From Catellatospora sp. IY07-71 (GTDB lineage: Bacteria; Actinomycetota; Actinomycetes; Mycobacteriales; Micromonosporaceae), in NCBI RefSeq assembly GCF_018326265.1, contig NZ_AP023360.1:2471501-2535500 (forward strand): DNA of 64,000 nucleotides, in the 5' to 3' direction. Shown piece after piece: positions 1 through 10,616 of this stretch (positions are counted from its first letter, which is position 1; each line of letters opens with the position of its first letter). The notes below the pieces were generated by a model. It had not been told where the DNA came from, did not search any database, and worked only from the letters and a program-made list of their open reading frames with translations. Both the position numbers and the translations under genes were made by a program.

Positions 1-3000
1 TTCCTGGTGGACTCCGTCACGGCGGCGCTGTCCGCGCGCAAGGACGTGCAGCTGCTGGTACACCCGGTGATGGTGGTGCGCCGCGACGACGCGGGCACGC
101 TGACCGAGGTCTGCGCCGACGTGGAGCCCGACGACGCGATCCCCGGCGACCTGATCGAGAGCTGGATGCGCATCGAGGTCGGCGCCATCCGGGACGAGTC
201 TGAGCTGGCACACCTGCGCGCCGACCTGGAGCGGGTGCTGGGCGACGTACGCAAGGCGGTCGAGGACTGGCCGCGCATGCGGGCCCAGGCGCTGGCGCTG
301 GCCGACGAGATCTCCGGCGCCGAGCTGCCCGTGCCGGACCGCGACATCACCGACTCGGTGGAGCTGCTGCGGTGGCTGTCCGACCACCACTTCACCTTCC
401 TCGGCTACCGCGAGTACGAGCTGGTCCATGTGCCCGGCGACGGCACCGACCTGATGCGGGCCGTGCCCGGCACGGGCCTGGGCATCCTGCGCGACGACGA
501 GGGCTCCACCGTCCGCGCGCTGGCGTCGATGACGCCGGAGGCGCAGCACAAGGCGCTGGAGAAGCGCCTGCTGATCATCACGAAGGCGAACTCGCGGGCC
601 ACCGTGCACCGCTCCGCCTACCTGGACTACATCGGGTTCAAGACGTTCGACGCGGACGGCAACGTCGACGGGGAGCGGCGCTTCCTGGGCCTGTTCTCAT
701 CGGCGGCGTACCGCACCAGCGTGCGCGACCTGCCGGTGATCCGCCGCAAGGTGGACAGCGTGCTGGAGCGCTCCGGCCTGTCCGCGCGCAGCCACTCCGG
801 CAAGGACCTCGTGGAGATCCTGGAGACCTACCCGCGCGACGAGCTGTTCCAGATCACCACCGAGGACCTCTACCACGCGGTCACCGGCGTGCTGCGTATG
901 GCGGGCCGCCGCCAGCTGCGGCTGTTCCTGCGCCGCGACGGCTACGGCCGGTTCATCTCCTGCCTGATCTACCTGCCGCGGGACCGGTTCACCACCGCGC
1001 ACCGGCTGGCCATGCAGGACATCCTGCTGCGCGAGCTGAACGGCGTCGGCGTCGACTACACCACCCGGGTGAGCGAGTCGAACCTGGCCCGCATCCACTT
1101 CATCGTGCGCACCGACCCGAACGACCCGCCCGGCGACGTGGACGTCGACGCGCTGGCCGAGATGCTCGGCGACGCCACCCGCAACTGGGACGACGACTTC
1201 CGGCTGGTGCTGGAGCGCAAGGTCGGCGACGAGCAGGCCCGGCTGCTGGCCACCCGCTACGTCGACGCGCTGCCGGAGACCTACAAGGACGGGCACCTGC
1301 CCTACGAGGCCGCGCAGGACCTGGCCAAGCTGGAGCTGCTGGAGGAGCCGGGCCAGCTGGAGATGCACCTGTTCCGGCGCAAGTTCACCGCGGGCGCGGG
1401 CAGCACGGTGGAGGCCACCACGCCCGGCAACGACGTGCGCTTCAAGGTGTACCGGCACGGCGAGCCGATGCTGCTGTCGGCGGTGCTGCCGGTGCTGCAC
1501 TCGCTGGGCGTGCGGGTCACCGACGAGCGGCCGTACGAGGTGCGCCGCCCCGACGCGACCGTGTTCGTGTACGACTTCGGCCTGCAGCTGCCCGCCGGCG
1601 CGCGGGACCTGGCCGAGGTGCGCGCGCACGTGGAGAACGCCTTCGCCGCCGCGTGGCGGCACGAGGCGGAGGTCGACGGCTTCAACGAGCTGGTGCTGCG
1701 GGCCGGCCTGACCTGGCGCCAGGTCGTCATCCTGCGCGCGTACGCCAAGTACCTGCGCCAGGCGGGCACCGTCTTCTCGCAGGAGTCGATGGAGTCGACC
1801 TTCACGGCGTACCCGCAGATCGCGGCGATGCTGGTGGCGCTGTTCGAGACCCGGTTCAACCCCGGCCTGCACCTGTCCGACGCCGAGCGGGGCAGCCAGG
1901 CCAAGGAGCTGATCTCGGCGATCGGCCGCCAGCTGGAGCAGGTGGCGAGCCTGGACCAGGACCGCATCCTGCGCAACTACCTGACGCTGATGCAGGCGAC
2001 GCTGCGCACCTCCTTCTTCCAGAAGGCGGCCGACGGGCGGCCCAAGTCGTACATCGCGTTCAAGCTCGACCCGCAGGCCATCCCGGATCTGCCCGCGCCC
2101 CGGCCCAAGTTCGAGATCTTCGTGTACTCGCCCCGCTTCGAGGGCGTGCACCTGCGCTTCGGCGCGGTGGCGCGCGGCGGCCTGCGCTGGTCGGACCGGC
2201 GCGACGACTTCCGCACCGAGATCCTGGGCCTGGTCAAGGCGCAGATGGTCAAGAACGCGGTGATCGTGCCGGTGGGCGCCAAGGGCGGCTTCGTGCTCAA
2301 GCAGGCGCCGTCCCCGGCCGACCGGGACGCGTACCAGGCCGAGGGCGTGGCCTGCTACCGCCGGTTCATCTCGGCGCTGCTGGACATCACCGACAACCTC
2401 GACGCGGGCAAGGTCGTGCCGCCCCTGGACGTGGTGCGCCACGACGGTGACGACCCGTACCTGGTGGTCGCCGCGGACAAGGGCACCGCGACGTTCTCCG
2501 ACATCGCCAACGAGATCTCCGCTTCGTACGGGTTCTGGCTGGGCGACGCGTTCGCCTCGGGCGGCTCGGCCGGCTACGACCACAAGAAGATGGGCATCAC
2601 CGCCCGCGGCGCGTGGGAGTCGGTCAAGCGGCACTTCCGCGACCTGGGCCACGACACCCAGACGCAGGACTTCACCGTGGTCGGCGTCGGCGACATGTCC
2701 GGCGACGTGTTCGGCAACGGCATGCTGCTCAGCGAGCACATCCGCCTCGTCGCCGCGTTCGACCACCGGCACGTGTTCCTCGACCCGAACCCGGACGCGG
2801 CGGCCTCCTACGCCGAGCGGCGGCGCATGTTCGACCTGCCGCGCAGCTCGTGGGCCGACTACGACACGTCGCTCATCTCGGAGGGCGGCGGGGTGTTCCC
2901 GCGTACCGCCAAGTCCATCGCGATCACCCCGCAGGTGCGCGCGGCCCTCGGGCTGGCCGACACGGTGACCGCGATGAGCCCGGCGGAGCTGATGAAGGCG

Positions 3001-4584
3001 ATCCTGCTGGCCCCGGTCGACCTGCTGTGGAACGGCGGCATCGGCACCTACGTCAAGGCGACCACCGAGTCGCACGCCGAGGTGGGGGACAAGGCCAACG
3101 ACGCCATCCGGGTCAACGGCGCGCACCTGCGCGCGCGTGTGGTCGGCGAGGGCGGCAACCTCGGTCTCACCCAGGCCGGGCGCATCGAGTACGCGCGCCG
3201 CGGCGCGCAGGGCCACGGCGGCCGGATCTTCACCGACTTCATCGACAACTCGGCCGGGGTGGACTGCTCCGACCACGAGGTCAACATCAAGATCCTGCTC
3301 GGCGCGGACCCGGACCTGACCCTCCAGGCCCGCAACGAGCTGCTGGCCAGCATGACCGACGAGGTCGCCGAGCTGGTGCTGCGGGACAACTACGGCCAGG
3401 CCACCACGCTCGGCAACGCCCGCGCGCAGACCCTGTCGCTGCTGCCCGTGCACCGCCGGCTCATCACCGAGCTGGAGCGGGCCGGCAAGCTCGACCGGGC
3501 ACTGGAGGGCCTGCCCACCGACGAGGAGCTGGCCGCCCGCGGCGAGAACGGCGAGGGCCTGTCCACGCCCGAGTTCGCGGTGCTGATGGCGTACGTGAAG
3601 ATCGTGCTGGAGGAGGAGATCGTCCAGTCCGACCTGCCCGACGAGGCGTGGACGGCGCAGACGATGGCCGACTACTTCCCGACGCCGCTGCGCGGGATGA
3701 CCCAGCAGATGGCCGAGCACCGGCTGCGCCGCGACATCGTCACCACGGTGCTGGTCAACGAGACCGTCAACCGGGGCGGCATCACCTTCATCCACCGCGC
3801 GGTGGAGGAGACCGGCGCTCCCGCCGCCGAGGTGCTGCGCGCCTTCGAGATCGTCTGGGAGGTCTTCGACCTGCCCGCGCTGTGGGCCGCCGTCGAGGCG
3901 ACCGACAACGTGGTGCCGACCGCCGCCCAGACCGCCGTCTACCTCAAGGCCCGGCGGCTCATGGACCGCGCGGTGCGCTGGCTCATCCAGAACCGGCGCG
4001 CCCCACTGGACGTGCCCGGCGAGATCGCGAAGCTCAGGCCCGGCGTGGCCGACCTGATGCCGCGGATGAAGGACATGTTCGTCGGCGCCGAGCGGGCCGG
4101 CATCGCCGAGCACGAGGCCGAGCTGACCGCCCTGGGCGCACCCCGGGACCTGGCCGAGCGGGGCGCCCGCACGCTCTACAGCTTCGGCCTGCTCGACGTC
4201 GTCGAGGTCGCCACGGCCACCGGCCGCGACCTCGACGAGGTGGCCGGCGTCTACTTCGTCCTCTCCGAGCGCTTCCGCATCGACGACCTGCTCACCAAGA
4301 TCTCGATGCTCCCGCGCGACGACCGCTGGCAGACCCTGGCGAGAATGGCCCTGCGCTACGACCTCTACGCCGCCCTGGCTGCCCTCACCGCCGAAGTCCT
4401 CGCCGCCGCCCCCTCGGGCACCGCCGAGCAACGCGTCGTCCAGTGGGAGCAGCACAACGCCAACGCCATCGCCCAGGCGAGAAAGTCCATCGCCGAACTC
4501 GACGGCGCCAAGGCCGACCTGGCCCCCCTGTCGGTCCTGCTCCGCCAGATCCGCACCCTGGTCCGCACCGCCGCCGCAGCCTGA
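1..4584 (+). CDS. gdh: NAD-specific glutamate dehydrogenase, large (180-kDa) type, 5' end missing
   Basis: Oxidatively deaminates L-glutamate to 2-oxoglutarate and ammonia with NAD+. The reading frame is open from the first base of the window (Phe-Leu-Val-Asp-Ser-Val), a stretch that is internal in this family, so the true start lies upstream. 1,527 residues are visible; the family is usually about 1,600, so roughly 80-100 N-terminal residues are missing. The catalytic core is present: the substrate-lysine motif GAKGGFVLK near 2275-2300, the nucleotide-binding stretch GVGDMSGDVFGNGM near 2680-2730, and VVGEGGNLGLTQAGR near 3140-3180. The long N-terminal regulatory part and C-terminal helical part flank it. 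The gene ends in hairpin element A, convergent with the GH3 gene. The family assignment is very secure; the gene symbol is generic. Confidence 0.95.
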   Translation, partial: FLVDSVTAALSARKDVQLLVHPVMVVRRDDAGTLTEVCADVEPDDAIPGDLIESWMRIEVGAIRDESELAHLRADLERVLGDVRKAVEDWPRMRAQALALADEISGAELPVPDRDITDSVELLRWLSDHHFTFLGYREYELVHVPGDGTDLMRAVPGTGLGILRDDEGSTVRALASMTPEAQHKALEKRLLIITKANSRATVHRSAYLDYIGFKTFDADGNVDGERRFLGLFSSAAYRTSVRDLPVIRRKVDSVLERSGLSARSHSGKDLVEILETYPRDELFQITTEDLYHAVTGVLRMAGRRQLRLFLRRDGYGRFISCLIYLPRDRFTTAHRLAMQDILLRELNGVGVDYTTRVSESNLARIHFIVRTDPNDPPGDVDVDALAEMLGDATRNWDDDFRLVLERKVGDEQARLLATRYVDALPETYKDGHLPYEAAQDLAKLELLEEPGQLEMHLFRRKFTAGAGSTVEATTPGNDVRFKVYRHGEPMLLSAVLPVLHSLGVRVTDERPYEVRRPDATVFVYDFGLQLPAGARDLAEVRAHVENAFAAAWRHEAEVDGFNELVLRAGLTWRQVVILRAYAKYLRQAGTVFSQESMESTFTAYPQIAAMLVALFETRFNPGLHLSDAERGSQAKELISAIGRQLEQVASLDQDRILRNYLTLMQATLRTSFFQKAADGRPKSYIAFKLDPQAIPDLPAPRPKFEIFVYSPRFEGVHLRFGAVARGGLRWSDRRDDFRTEILGLVKAQMVKNAVIVPVGAKGGFVLKQAPSPADRDAYQAEGVACYRRFISALLDITDNLDAGKVVPPLDVVRHDGDDPYLVVAADKGTATFSDIANEISASYGFWLGDAFASGGSAGYDHKKMGITARGAWESVKRHFRDLGHDTQTQDFTVVGVGDMSGDVFGNGMLLSEHIRLVAAFDHRHVFLDPNPDAAASYAERRRMFDLPRSSWADYDTSLISEGGGVFPRTAKSIAITPQVRAALGLADTVTAMSPAELMKAILLAPVDLLWNGGIGTYVKATTESHAEVGDKANDAIRVNGAHLRARVVGEGGNLGLTQAGRIEYARRGAQGHGGRIFTDFIDNSAGVDCSDHEVNIKILLGADPDLTLQARNELLASMTDEVAELVLRDNYGQATTLGNARAQTLSLLPVHRRLITELERAGKLDRALEGLPTDEELAARGENGEGLSTPEFAVLMAYVKIVLEEEIVQSDLPDEAWTAQTMADYFPTPLRGMTQQMAEHRLRRDIVTTVLVNETVNRGGITFIHRAVEETGAPAAEVLRAFEIVWEVFDLPALWAAVEATDNVVPTAAQTAVYLKARRLMDRAVRWLIQNRRAPLDVPGEIAKLRPGVADLMPRMKDMFVGAERAGIAEHEAELTALGAPRDLAERGARTLYSFGLLDVVEVATATGRDLDEVAGVYFVLSERFRIDDLLTKISMLPRDDRWQTLARMALRYDLYAALAALTAEVLAAAPSGTAEQRVVQWEQHNANAIAQARKSIAELDGAKADLAPLSVLLRQIRTLVRTAAAA

Positions 4585-4596
4585 CCCCAACCCTCC

Positions 4597-4675
4597 CGCG
4601 TCGATCTTGCGCGAACTGTGGGGACGACACGCCCCTTCCGGGCATATCCCTAACAGTTCGCGCAAGATCGACGCG
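4597..4675. repeat. Palindromic element A, copy 1
   Basis: A perfect 23-bp inverted repeat (4597-4619 and 4653-4675) encloses a 33-nt loop. The whole 79-bp unit recurs at 14105-14183 with only two changes in the loop and a few in the arms. It lies 13 bp after the gdh stop, between convergent genes, so it could act as a bidirectional terminator. There is no T tract. The conserved loop suggests it is more than a terminator. Confidence 0.9.
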
Positions 4676-4707
4676 ATCTTGGCCGGGCCGGGCCGGGGCC
4701 GGGTGGG

Positions 4708-6156
4708 TTACGCGACGAGGCCGAGGACCTCGGCGGCGGCGCGGCCGTTGGCGTGGGAAGCGCCGTAGGTCGTGACGAAGGCCTTGACGCCGTTCGGGCG
4801 CCAGCCGGCGGGCCAGCCCATCTCCACGACCGCGAGGGGGTGTACGGCGGCGAGCTGCTCGGCCAGCGAGCGGGCTGCCGCGTTGCGGTGGGTGTGGCGG
4901 CCGACCAGCACGATCGGGCGTCCGGCGGCGGCGTCGATCAGGGCGTTCGCGCTGGTCTCGTCGGCCGCGACGGCCAGCTGCGGGGTGCCGTCCAGGTGCG
5001 GGGACAGGCCCCATGGCACGGCGCCCTCGGCGATGGTGTGCCCGGCCCGCAGCTGCACCACGAACGGGTGCTCGAACCCGGACAGGCTGCCCTCGACGCT
5101 CACCGCCCGGCGCGCGGCGTCGTACCCGAGGCGCGGGCTCAGCTCGACGTCCTCGATGCCGTGGGTCCACGCGGCCAGCGCCTCGTTACGGGCGACGGCC
5201 TGCTCCACGCGGGCGAGGGAGAGGCTGCCGTCGGCCAGCGCGCCCGCGATCGCCGCGGCGGCCTCCTCGACGATCTCCAGCTCGATGTCGGCGCCCAGGC
5301 AGAGCAGGTCGGCCCCGGCGCGCAGGGCGCGGACCGCGGCCGGGCCGATGCCGCCCGCGCTGCGCGAGGCGCCCTTCATCTCCAGCGCGTCGGTGACGAC
5401 CGTGCCGGTGAAGCCGTACTCGCCGCGCAGCACGTCGACGAGCAGCGCCTCGGTGAAGGTGGCCGGGTCGTCGCCGGTGATCGCGGGCACCCGGATGTGC
5501 GCCGTCATGATGGCCTTGGTGCCGGCCGCGATCACGGCCGCGAACGGGGGCAGCTCGCGGTCGCGCAGCAGCTGCGGCGTCACGTCGACGGTGGGCAGCT
5601 CCAGATGGGAGTCGGCGACGGTGGCGCCGTGGCCGGGGAAGTGCTTGGCGCAGGCGGCCACGCCGGCCTGCTGCAGGCCGACCACGGCCGCGGCGGCGTG
5701 CGCGGCCACCCGGACCGGGTCGGCGCCGAACGAGCGGGTGCCGATGACGGGGTTGTCGGTGGCGGTGTTGACGTCCACGGTGGGGGCGAGGTCGAGGTTG
5801 ATGCCCACGTCGGCCAGCTCGCGGCCGATCGCGTGGTACACCCGCCGGGTCAGGTCCAGGTCGCCGATCGCGCCCAGCGCCGCGTTGCCCGGGTACGGGC
5901 TGCCCGTGCGGTGGGCGAGCCGGGTGACGTCGCCGCCCTCCTCGTCGATGGCGATGATCGCGTCGCGCCGGGCGGCCCGCAGCTGCGCGGTCAGCGTGGC
6001 GACCTGCGCGGTGTCGGCGATGTTGAACCCGAACAGCGTGTATCCCGCCAGGCCCTCGCCCAGCAGCTGCTCGGCCCAGCCGGGCGCGGTGTGGCCGGGG
6101 AAGGCGGCCAGCAGCGTACGCAGGGCCAGCCTGCGCAGTCCGGGATCAGTGCTCAC
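4708..6156 (-). CDS. Glycoside hydrolase family 3, NagZ-like beta-N-acetylhexosaminidase
   Basis: Predicted to remove N-acetylglucosamine or related sugars from cell-wall fragments or oligosaccharides. The 482-residue product has the GH3 N-terminal barrel with the motif KHFPGHG, the nucleophile aspartate in VVTDALEMKG, and an early IAIDEEGGDVTRL segment. A C-terminal domain follows the barrel (IVLVGRHTHRNAAARSLAE), so it is longer than minimal NagZ. I chose GTG at 6156 because GGGGAGGA sits about 4 bases upstream; ATG 6192 and ATG 6231 are in frame but less well supported. No signal peptide is evident. It is divergent from a ROK regulator, which likely controls it. The exact substrate is inferred. 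Confidence 0.85.
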   Translation of the reverse strand: MSTDPGLRRLALRTLLAAFPGHTAPGWAEQLLGEGLAGYTLFGFNIADTAQVATLTAQLRAARRDAIIAIDEEGGDVTRLAHRTGSPYPGNAALGAIGDLDLTRRVYHAIGRELADVGINLDLAPTVDVNTATDNPVIGTRSFGADPVRVAAHAAAAVVGLQQAGVAACAKHFPGHGATVADSHLELPTVDVTPQLLRDRELPPFAAVIAAGTKAIMTAHIRVPAITGDDPATFTEALLVDVLRGEYGFTGTVVTDALEMKGASRSAGGIGPAAVRALRAGADLLCLGADIELEIVEEAAAAIAGALADGSLSLARVEQAVARNEALAAWTHGIEDVELSPRLGYDAARRAVSVEGSLSGFEHPFVVQLRAGHTIAEGAVPWGLSPHLDGTPQLAVAADETSANALIDAAAGRPIVLVGRHTHRNAAARSLAEQLAAVHPLAVVEMGWPAGWRPNGVKAFVTTYGASHANGRAAAEVLGLVA

Positions 6157-6253
6157 GGTGTCCTCCCCCTCGGCGCCGGGCGGCGCCGACATGGTGATGG
6201 GCCCTTCGGCCAGTGTGTCGGGTCTTGCCATCCATAGTGGTTTTGTGCGCGTA

Positions 6254-6270
6254 GGCCGTAGGCTACGGCC
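6254..6270. promoter_or_regulatory. 8-bp-arm palindrome in GH3/ROK divergent region
   Basis: The arms GGCCGTAG and CTACGGCC are separated by one base in the region between the two divergent genes. It could be a protein-binding site. No function is assigned. Confidence 0.35.
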
Positions 6271-6295
6271 GTACTGTTCGACCAGAGCAATCTAA

Positions 6296-6311
6296 TAAGA
6301 AACTTTACTAA
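6296..6311. promoter_or_regulatory. Candidate ROK operator
   Basis: The AT-rich, nearly palindromic TAAGAAACTTTACTAA (reverse strand TTAGTAAAGTTTCTTA) stands out in a 70% GC region. It resembles the A/T-rich dyads bound by ROK-family repressors of sugar genes. It sits between the GH3 gene and the adjacent ROK gene, consistent with autoregulation and control of the glycosidase. Binding is inferred. Confidence 0.5.
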
Positions 6312-6368
6312 AAACCAGCGCGCGCCGGAACCCGGTTGTGCGGATGTCGAGCTCTAGGATGACGCACC

Positions 6369-7559
6369 ATGGCCGCAGTTTCCCAACCCGGCACGCCTCG
6401 GCTGCTCCGCGCGCTGAACGACCGGGCCGCGCTCGAACTCCTGCTCGCCCGGGGCCCGCTCACCCGCTCCCAGCTCGGCGAGCTGACCGGCCTGTCCAAG
6501 GTCACCGCCTCGCAGCTGGTCGAGCGGCTGGAGGAGCGCGGCCTGGTGCGCCGGGTAGGTGAGCAGGCGGGCGGCCGCGGGCCCAACGCGCAGCTCTACA
6601 ACGTCGCGCCCAACAGCGCGTACGTGGTCGGCGTCGAGGTCGGCGCGGAGCACGTCATCGCCGCCTGCGCCGACATCACCGGGGCCGTGGTGGGCCGGGT
6701 CGAGGTGTCCACCACGCCCGACCTCAACGGCGGCGGCGACGACCCGGTCCGCGTCGTGCACAACGCCGTGGTCCAGGCCGTCGAGCAGGCCGGCGCCGAC
6801 CTGCGCGACGTACGCCGCATCGTGCTCGGCACGCCCGGCCTGGTCGACCCGAGCACCGGCGACATCGTGTTCGCGTTCAACCTGCCCCGCTGGCAGCGCG
6901 GCCTGGCCGCCGCCCTGCGCGACGACCTGCACACCACCATCCTGTTCGAGAACGACGTGAACCTGGCCGCCGTCGCCGAGGCGCACGCCGGCGCCGCCCG
7001 CGAGGTGGGCGACTTCCTGCTGGTCTGGATCGGGCAGGGCGTCGGCCTCGCGGTCATGCTCGGCGGCCGCCTGCACCGCGGCACCGCCGGGGCCGCCGGT
7101 GAGATCGGCTACCTGCCGGTGCCCGGCGCGGACATCCCGCGCGAGGTCAGCCGCCGCGGCAAGGGCGCGTTCCAGCAGGTCGCCGGGGCCGACGCGGTCC
7201 GCGCGGTGGCCCGCGACCACGGCTTCCGCGCCGCCAGCGCGGCCGAGGCGGTCAAGGCCGCCATCGCCGCGGGCACCAAGGGCGGCCCGGTGCTCGACGA
7301 GGTCGCCCGGCGGCTCGCGCTGGGCGTGGCCGCGTCCTGCATCGTGCTCGACCCGCCGCTGGTCGTGCTCGCGGGCGAGGTCGGCGCGGCGGGCGGCACG
7401 CCGCTGGCCGAGCGGGTGCAGCACGAGGTCGCCGCGATCAGCCCGGTGGCCCCGCGCGTCGTCGTCACCGGCGTCGCCGACGAGCCCGTCCTGCAGGGCG
7501 CCCTGCTCACCGCCCTCGACGCGGTCCGCGACGAGGTCTTCGGCTCCACCGTCGACTGA
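6369..7559 (+). CDS. ROK-family transcriptional regulator
   Basis: The 396-residue product has an N-terminal winged helix-turn-helix (about residues 10-75, RSQLGELTGLSKVTASQLVERL) and a C-terminal ROK sugar-kinase-fold domain (about 85-390). The kinase phosphate-binding DxGxT motif is degenerate (VGVEVGAEHV) and I see no CxCGxxGCxE zinc motif, so it is probably a sugar-responsive repressor and not an active kinase. A -10-like TAGGAT lies at 6355-6360, eight bases before the ATG, implying a very short or absent leader. It is divergent from the GH3 gene. The effector is unknown; an amino sugar or glycoside is plausible from context. Confidence 0.88.
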   Translation: MAAVSQPGTPRLLRALNDRAALELLLARGPLTRSQLGELTGLSKVTASQLVERLEERGLVRRVGEQAGGRGPNAQLYNVAPNSAYVVGVEVGAEHVIAACADITGAVVGRVEVSTTPDLNGGGDDPVRVVHNAVVQAVEQAGADLRDVRRIVLGTPGLVDPSTGDIVFAFNLPRWQRGLAAALRDDLHTTILFENDVNLAAVAEAHAGAAREVGDFLLVWIGQGVGLAVMLGGRLHRGTAGAAGEIGYLPVPGADIPREVSRRGKGAFQQVAGADAVRAVARDHGFRAASAAEAVKAAIAAGTKGGPVLDEVARRLALGVAASCIVLDPPLVVLAGEVGAAGGTPLAERVQHEVAAISPVAPRVVVTGVADEPVLQGALLTALDAVRDEVFGSTVD

Positions 7560-7607
7560 CCCGTCCCGATCCGGCCCGCCGCGCCCGGTCAGCCGTGCGC
7601 GGCGTGG

Positions 7608-8576
7608 TCAGACCAGGTCGCGGCGGCGGAAGTTGGCGAAGGCCGCCGCGATCAGGGCGGCGGTCAGGCCGGCGACGACCAGGCCGCCGCTGAGCTGCGT
7701 GATGACCAGGTCGCCCGAGCCGTCGTAGCCCGACCAGTACTCCACGTCGCCGTTCACGAACGCGGACAGGTACGTGGACAGGAAGTACGGGTCGTACGGC
7801 AGCGCGCCGACGATCTCGAAGACGATGCGCGCGCCGGCCTCCCAGATGAGGAAGTACCCGACGACGATGCCGAGCGCGGCCGCGGTGTGCCGGGCCAGGG
7901 TGGCCAGCGCGAACGCGCACGCGGCCGCCGCGACGGACAGCGCGACGCCACGCAGGCACATGGTCACCAGCTCGCCCCAGAACGTCGCGGGCGTCTCGCC
8001 GACCCAGCCCGCGCCGCGCGCGATCAGGTAGAACGTGCCCACGTAGAGCACGGTGAACCCGGCGGCGAAGGTGGTGACGCAGGTCAGCACCGCGGCCAGC
8101 TTCGCGCCGAGCACGGCCGAGCGCTGCGGCCGCCACAGCAGCAGGTTGGTGATGCCGCCGCTGCTCAGCTCGGCACCGACGAACGAGGCGGCCAGCACGA
8201 ACCCGAAGAAGCTGAGGTAGACGGCGAGGAAGACGGTCAGGCCGCGGATCTCGTGGGTGAACACGAAGACGCCCCAGAGGAAGTCCCCCGCCTTGATCTC
8301 GTTCGGGTCGCGGGTGCGGCAGTCCTCGGGGAACGCCGCCGCCTCCTCCGTGCCTCTGATCTTGGCCGTCTCGCAGTTGGCCTGCCACTGGATGAGGCTG
8401 TTGCGCTGGGAGGAGGCGGTGTCCTCGGCCGCGGCCCAGCTGCCCGCGTCGGGGGAGTGGGTGGAGGAGAGCACCGTCGCGACGGTGACGCCGAAGACGG
8501 CCACCAGCACGATCAGCATGATGTGGCTGAACCGGCGGGCCAGCAGGCGGCTCAGCTCGGCGCGGAACAGGTTCAC
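7608..8576 (-). CDS. ABC-2-type transporter permease
   Basis: A 322-residue membrane protein. It has an N-terminal hydrophobic segment (IMLIVLVAVFGVTVATVL), a roughly 70-residue hydrophilic loop, then about five more membrane spans, the usual layout of ABC-2 permeases. The start is GTG, overlapping the ATPase stop as GTGA, so the two are translationally coupled. It likely forms the membrane half of an exporter with that ATPase. The substrate (antimicrobial, lipid or other) cannot be told from sequence. It is convergent with the ROK gene and ends about 50 bp from it. Confidence 0.85.
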   Translation of the reverse strand: MNLFRAELSRLLARRFSHIMLIVLVAVFGVTVATVLSSTHSPDAGSWAAAEDTASSQRNSLIQWQANCETAKIRGTEEAAAFPEDCRTRDPNEIKAGDFLWGVFVFTHEIRGLTVFLAVYLSFFGFVLAASFVGAELSSGGITNLLLWRPQRSAVLGAKLAAVLTCVTTFAAGFTVLYVGTFYLIARGAGWVGETPATFWGELVTMCLRGVALSVAAAACAFALATLARHTAAALGIVVGYFLIWEAGARIVFEIVGALPYDPYFLSTYLSAFVNGDVEYWSGYDGSGDLVITQLSGGLVVAGLTAALIAAAFANFRRRDLV

Positions 8577-9574
8577 ACCGCCTCCTTCACGTCGAGGTCG
8601 ATGACGCCGCCGTCCTGCGGGGCGCGTACGGCGGGCACGCCGATCTGCGGCGGGTCGGCCGGGTGCGGCCGGGTGCCGGTGAGGTCGAGGAACACGCTCT
8701 CCAGGTCGGGCGTGAGCGGGGTCAGCTCGGTGAGCCAGAGCCCGTCGCGGCCCAGCGTCTCGCTGATCGCGGCCGGGCCGGCCAGGCCGGACACGATGAG
8801 CGCGCCGTCGGCGTCGCGTACCGTCGCGCCCGCGGCCCGCAGCAGCGAGGCCGCGCGGGCGGGCTCGGCCACCCGGACCAGGTGCTCGCCGGTGTCGTGG
8901 CCGGCCAGGACCACGGAGACCGGGCCGTGCGCGACCCGGCGGCCCCGGTCGATGATGGTGACCGAGTCGCAGACCTGCTCGATCTCGGACAGCAGGTGGC
9001 TGGAGAGCAGCACGGTGACGCCGCTGGCGGCCAGGTCGCTCATGAGCGTGCGCATGGCGTGGATGCCGGAGGGGTCCAGCCCGTTCGCGGGCTCGTCCAG
9101 GATGAGCAGCTCCGGGTGCTTGAGCAGGGCGGACGCCACGGCCAGCCGCTGGCGCATGCCGAGGGAGTACGCCTTGACCGGCTCGTCGGCGCGGTCCCGC
9201 AGGCCCACCGTGGTCAGCACCTCGTCGACCCGGGTCATCGGGATGCCGCCCGCGGTGGCCAGCAGCCGCAGCGTCTTGCGCCCGGTGAACGGGCTGAAGA
9301 AGGCCGGGCTCTCCACGATCGCGCCGACCCGGTGCGCCACGTCCGCGAACCGGCTGCTCGGCACGCCGAGGATGGACATCTGCCCCGCGTCGGCGCGCAG
9401 CAGGCCGAGCAGCGTGCGCAGGGTGGTCGTCTTGCCCGAGCCGTTGGGGCCGAGGAAGCCGTGTACCTGGCCCTTCTCGACCAGCATGTCGAACCCGTCG
9501 AGCGCGGTCCGCTCGCCGCGCCGCATGGTGCGGAACGTCTTGTGCAGCCCGCTGATCTCGATCGCCGCGGTCAC
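8573..9574 (-). CDS. ABC transporter ATP-binding protein (exporter type)
   Basis: A 333-residue ATPase of the CcmA/drug-export type. It has Walker A GPNGSGKTTTLRTL, signature YSLGMRQRLAVA, Walker B LLILDEPANGLD, and the switch histidine in LLSSHLLSE. A C-terminal extension of about 90 residues is typical of this subfamily. The frame stays open to 10171, but homology begins only at GTG 9574 (VTAAIEISGLHKTF), so I placed the start there. It is the first gene of a two-gene operon with the overlapping permease. The region 9575-9707 holds divergent promoters for this gene and the next ATPase. Confidence 0.9.
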   Translation of the reverse strand: MTAAIEISGLHKTFRTMRRGERTALDGFDMLVEKGQVHGFLGPNGSGKTTTLRTLLGLLRADAGQMSILGVPSSRFADVAHRVGAIVESPAFFSPFTGRKTLRLLATAGGIPMTRVDEVLTTVGLRDRADEPVKAYSLGMRQRLAVASALLKHPELLILDEPANGLDPSGIHAMRTLMSDLAASGVTVLLSSHLLSEIEQVCDSVTIIDRGRRVAHGPVSVVLAGHDTGEHLVRVAEPARAASLLRAAGATVRDADGALIVSGLAGPAAISETLGRDGLWLTELTPLTPDLESVFLDLTGTRPHPADPPQIGVPAVRAPQDGGVIDLDVKEAV

Positions 9575-9707
9575 CGCGCCTCCCCGTCGGTCAGTGTCCG
9601 CCCAACCTATGCGATCCGGGCGGACGCGTGGGGGCCGCCGATCGCGCCGACTGTGATCTGGCTGGCAGGTCGCACCCGCGCGGGGGCGGCCGTGATTGGA
9701 TAGCGGC

Positions 9708-10556
<849 letters not shown>

Positions 10557-10616
10557 CTTCCACATTTCACCGAAGGTCGGCTGCCGAGGTTGCCGGGACC
10601 GGTCAGGATCGTAGGT

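Noticed and set aside
697-4665. 1,322-residue antisense frame opposite gdh
   Set aside because: It arises from G/C third-position bias opposite a conserved enzyme; the translation is low-complexity and matches no family.
4597-4675. Element A as a tRNA or riboswitch
   Set aside because: No cloverleaf or T-loop sequence, and it lies after a gene end between convergent genes.
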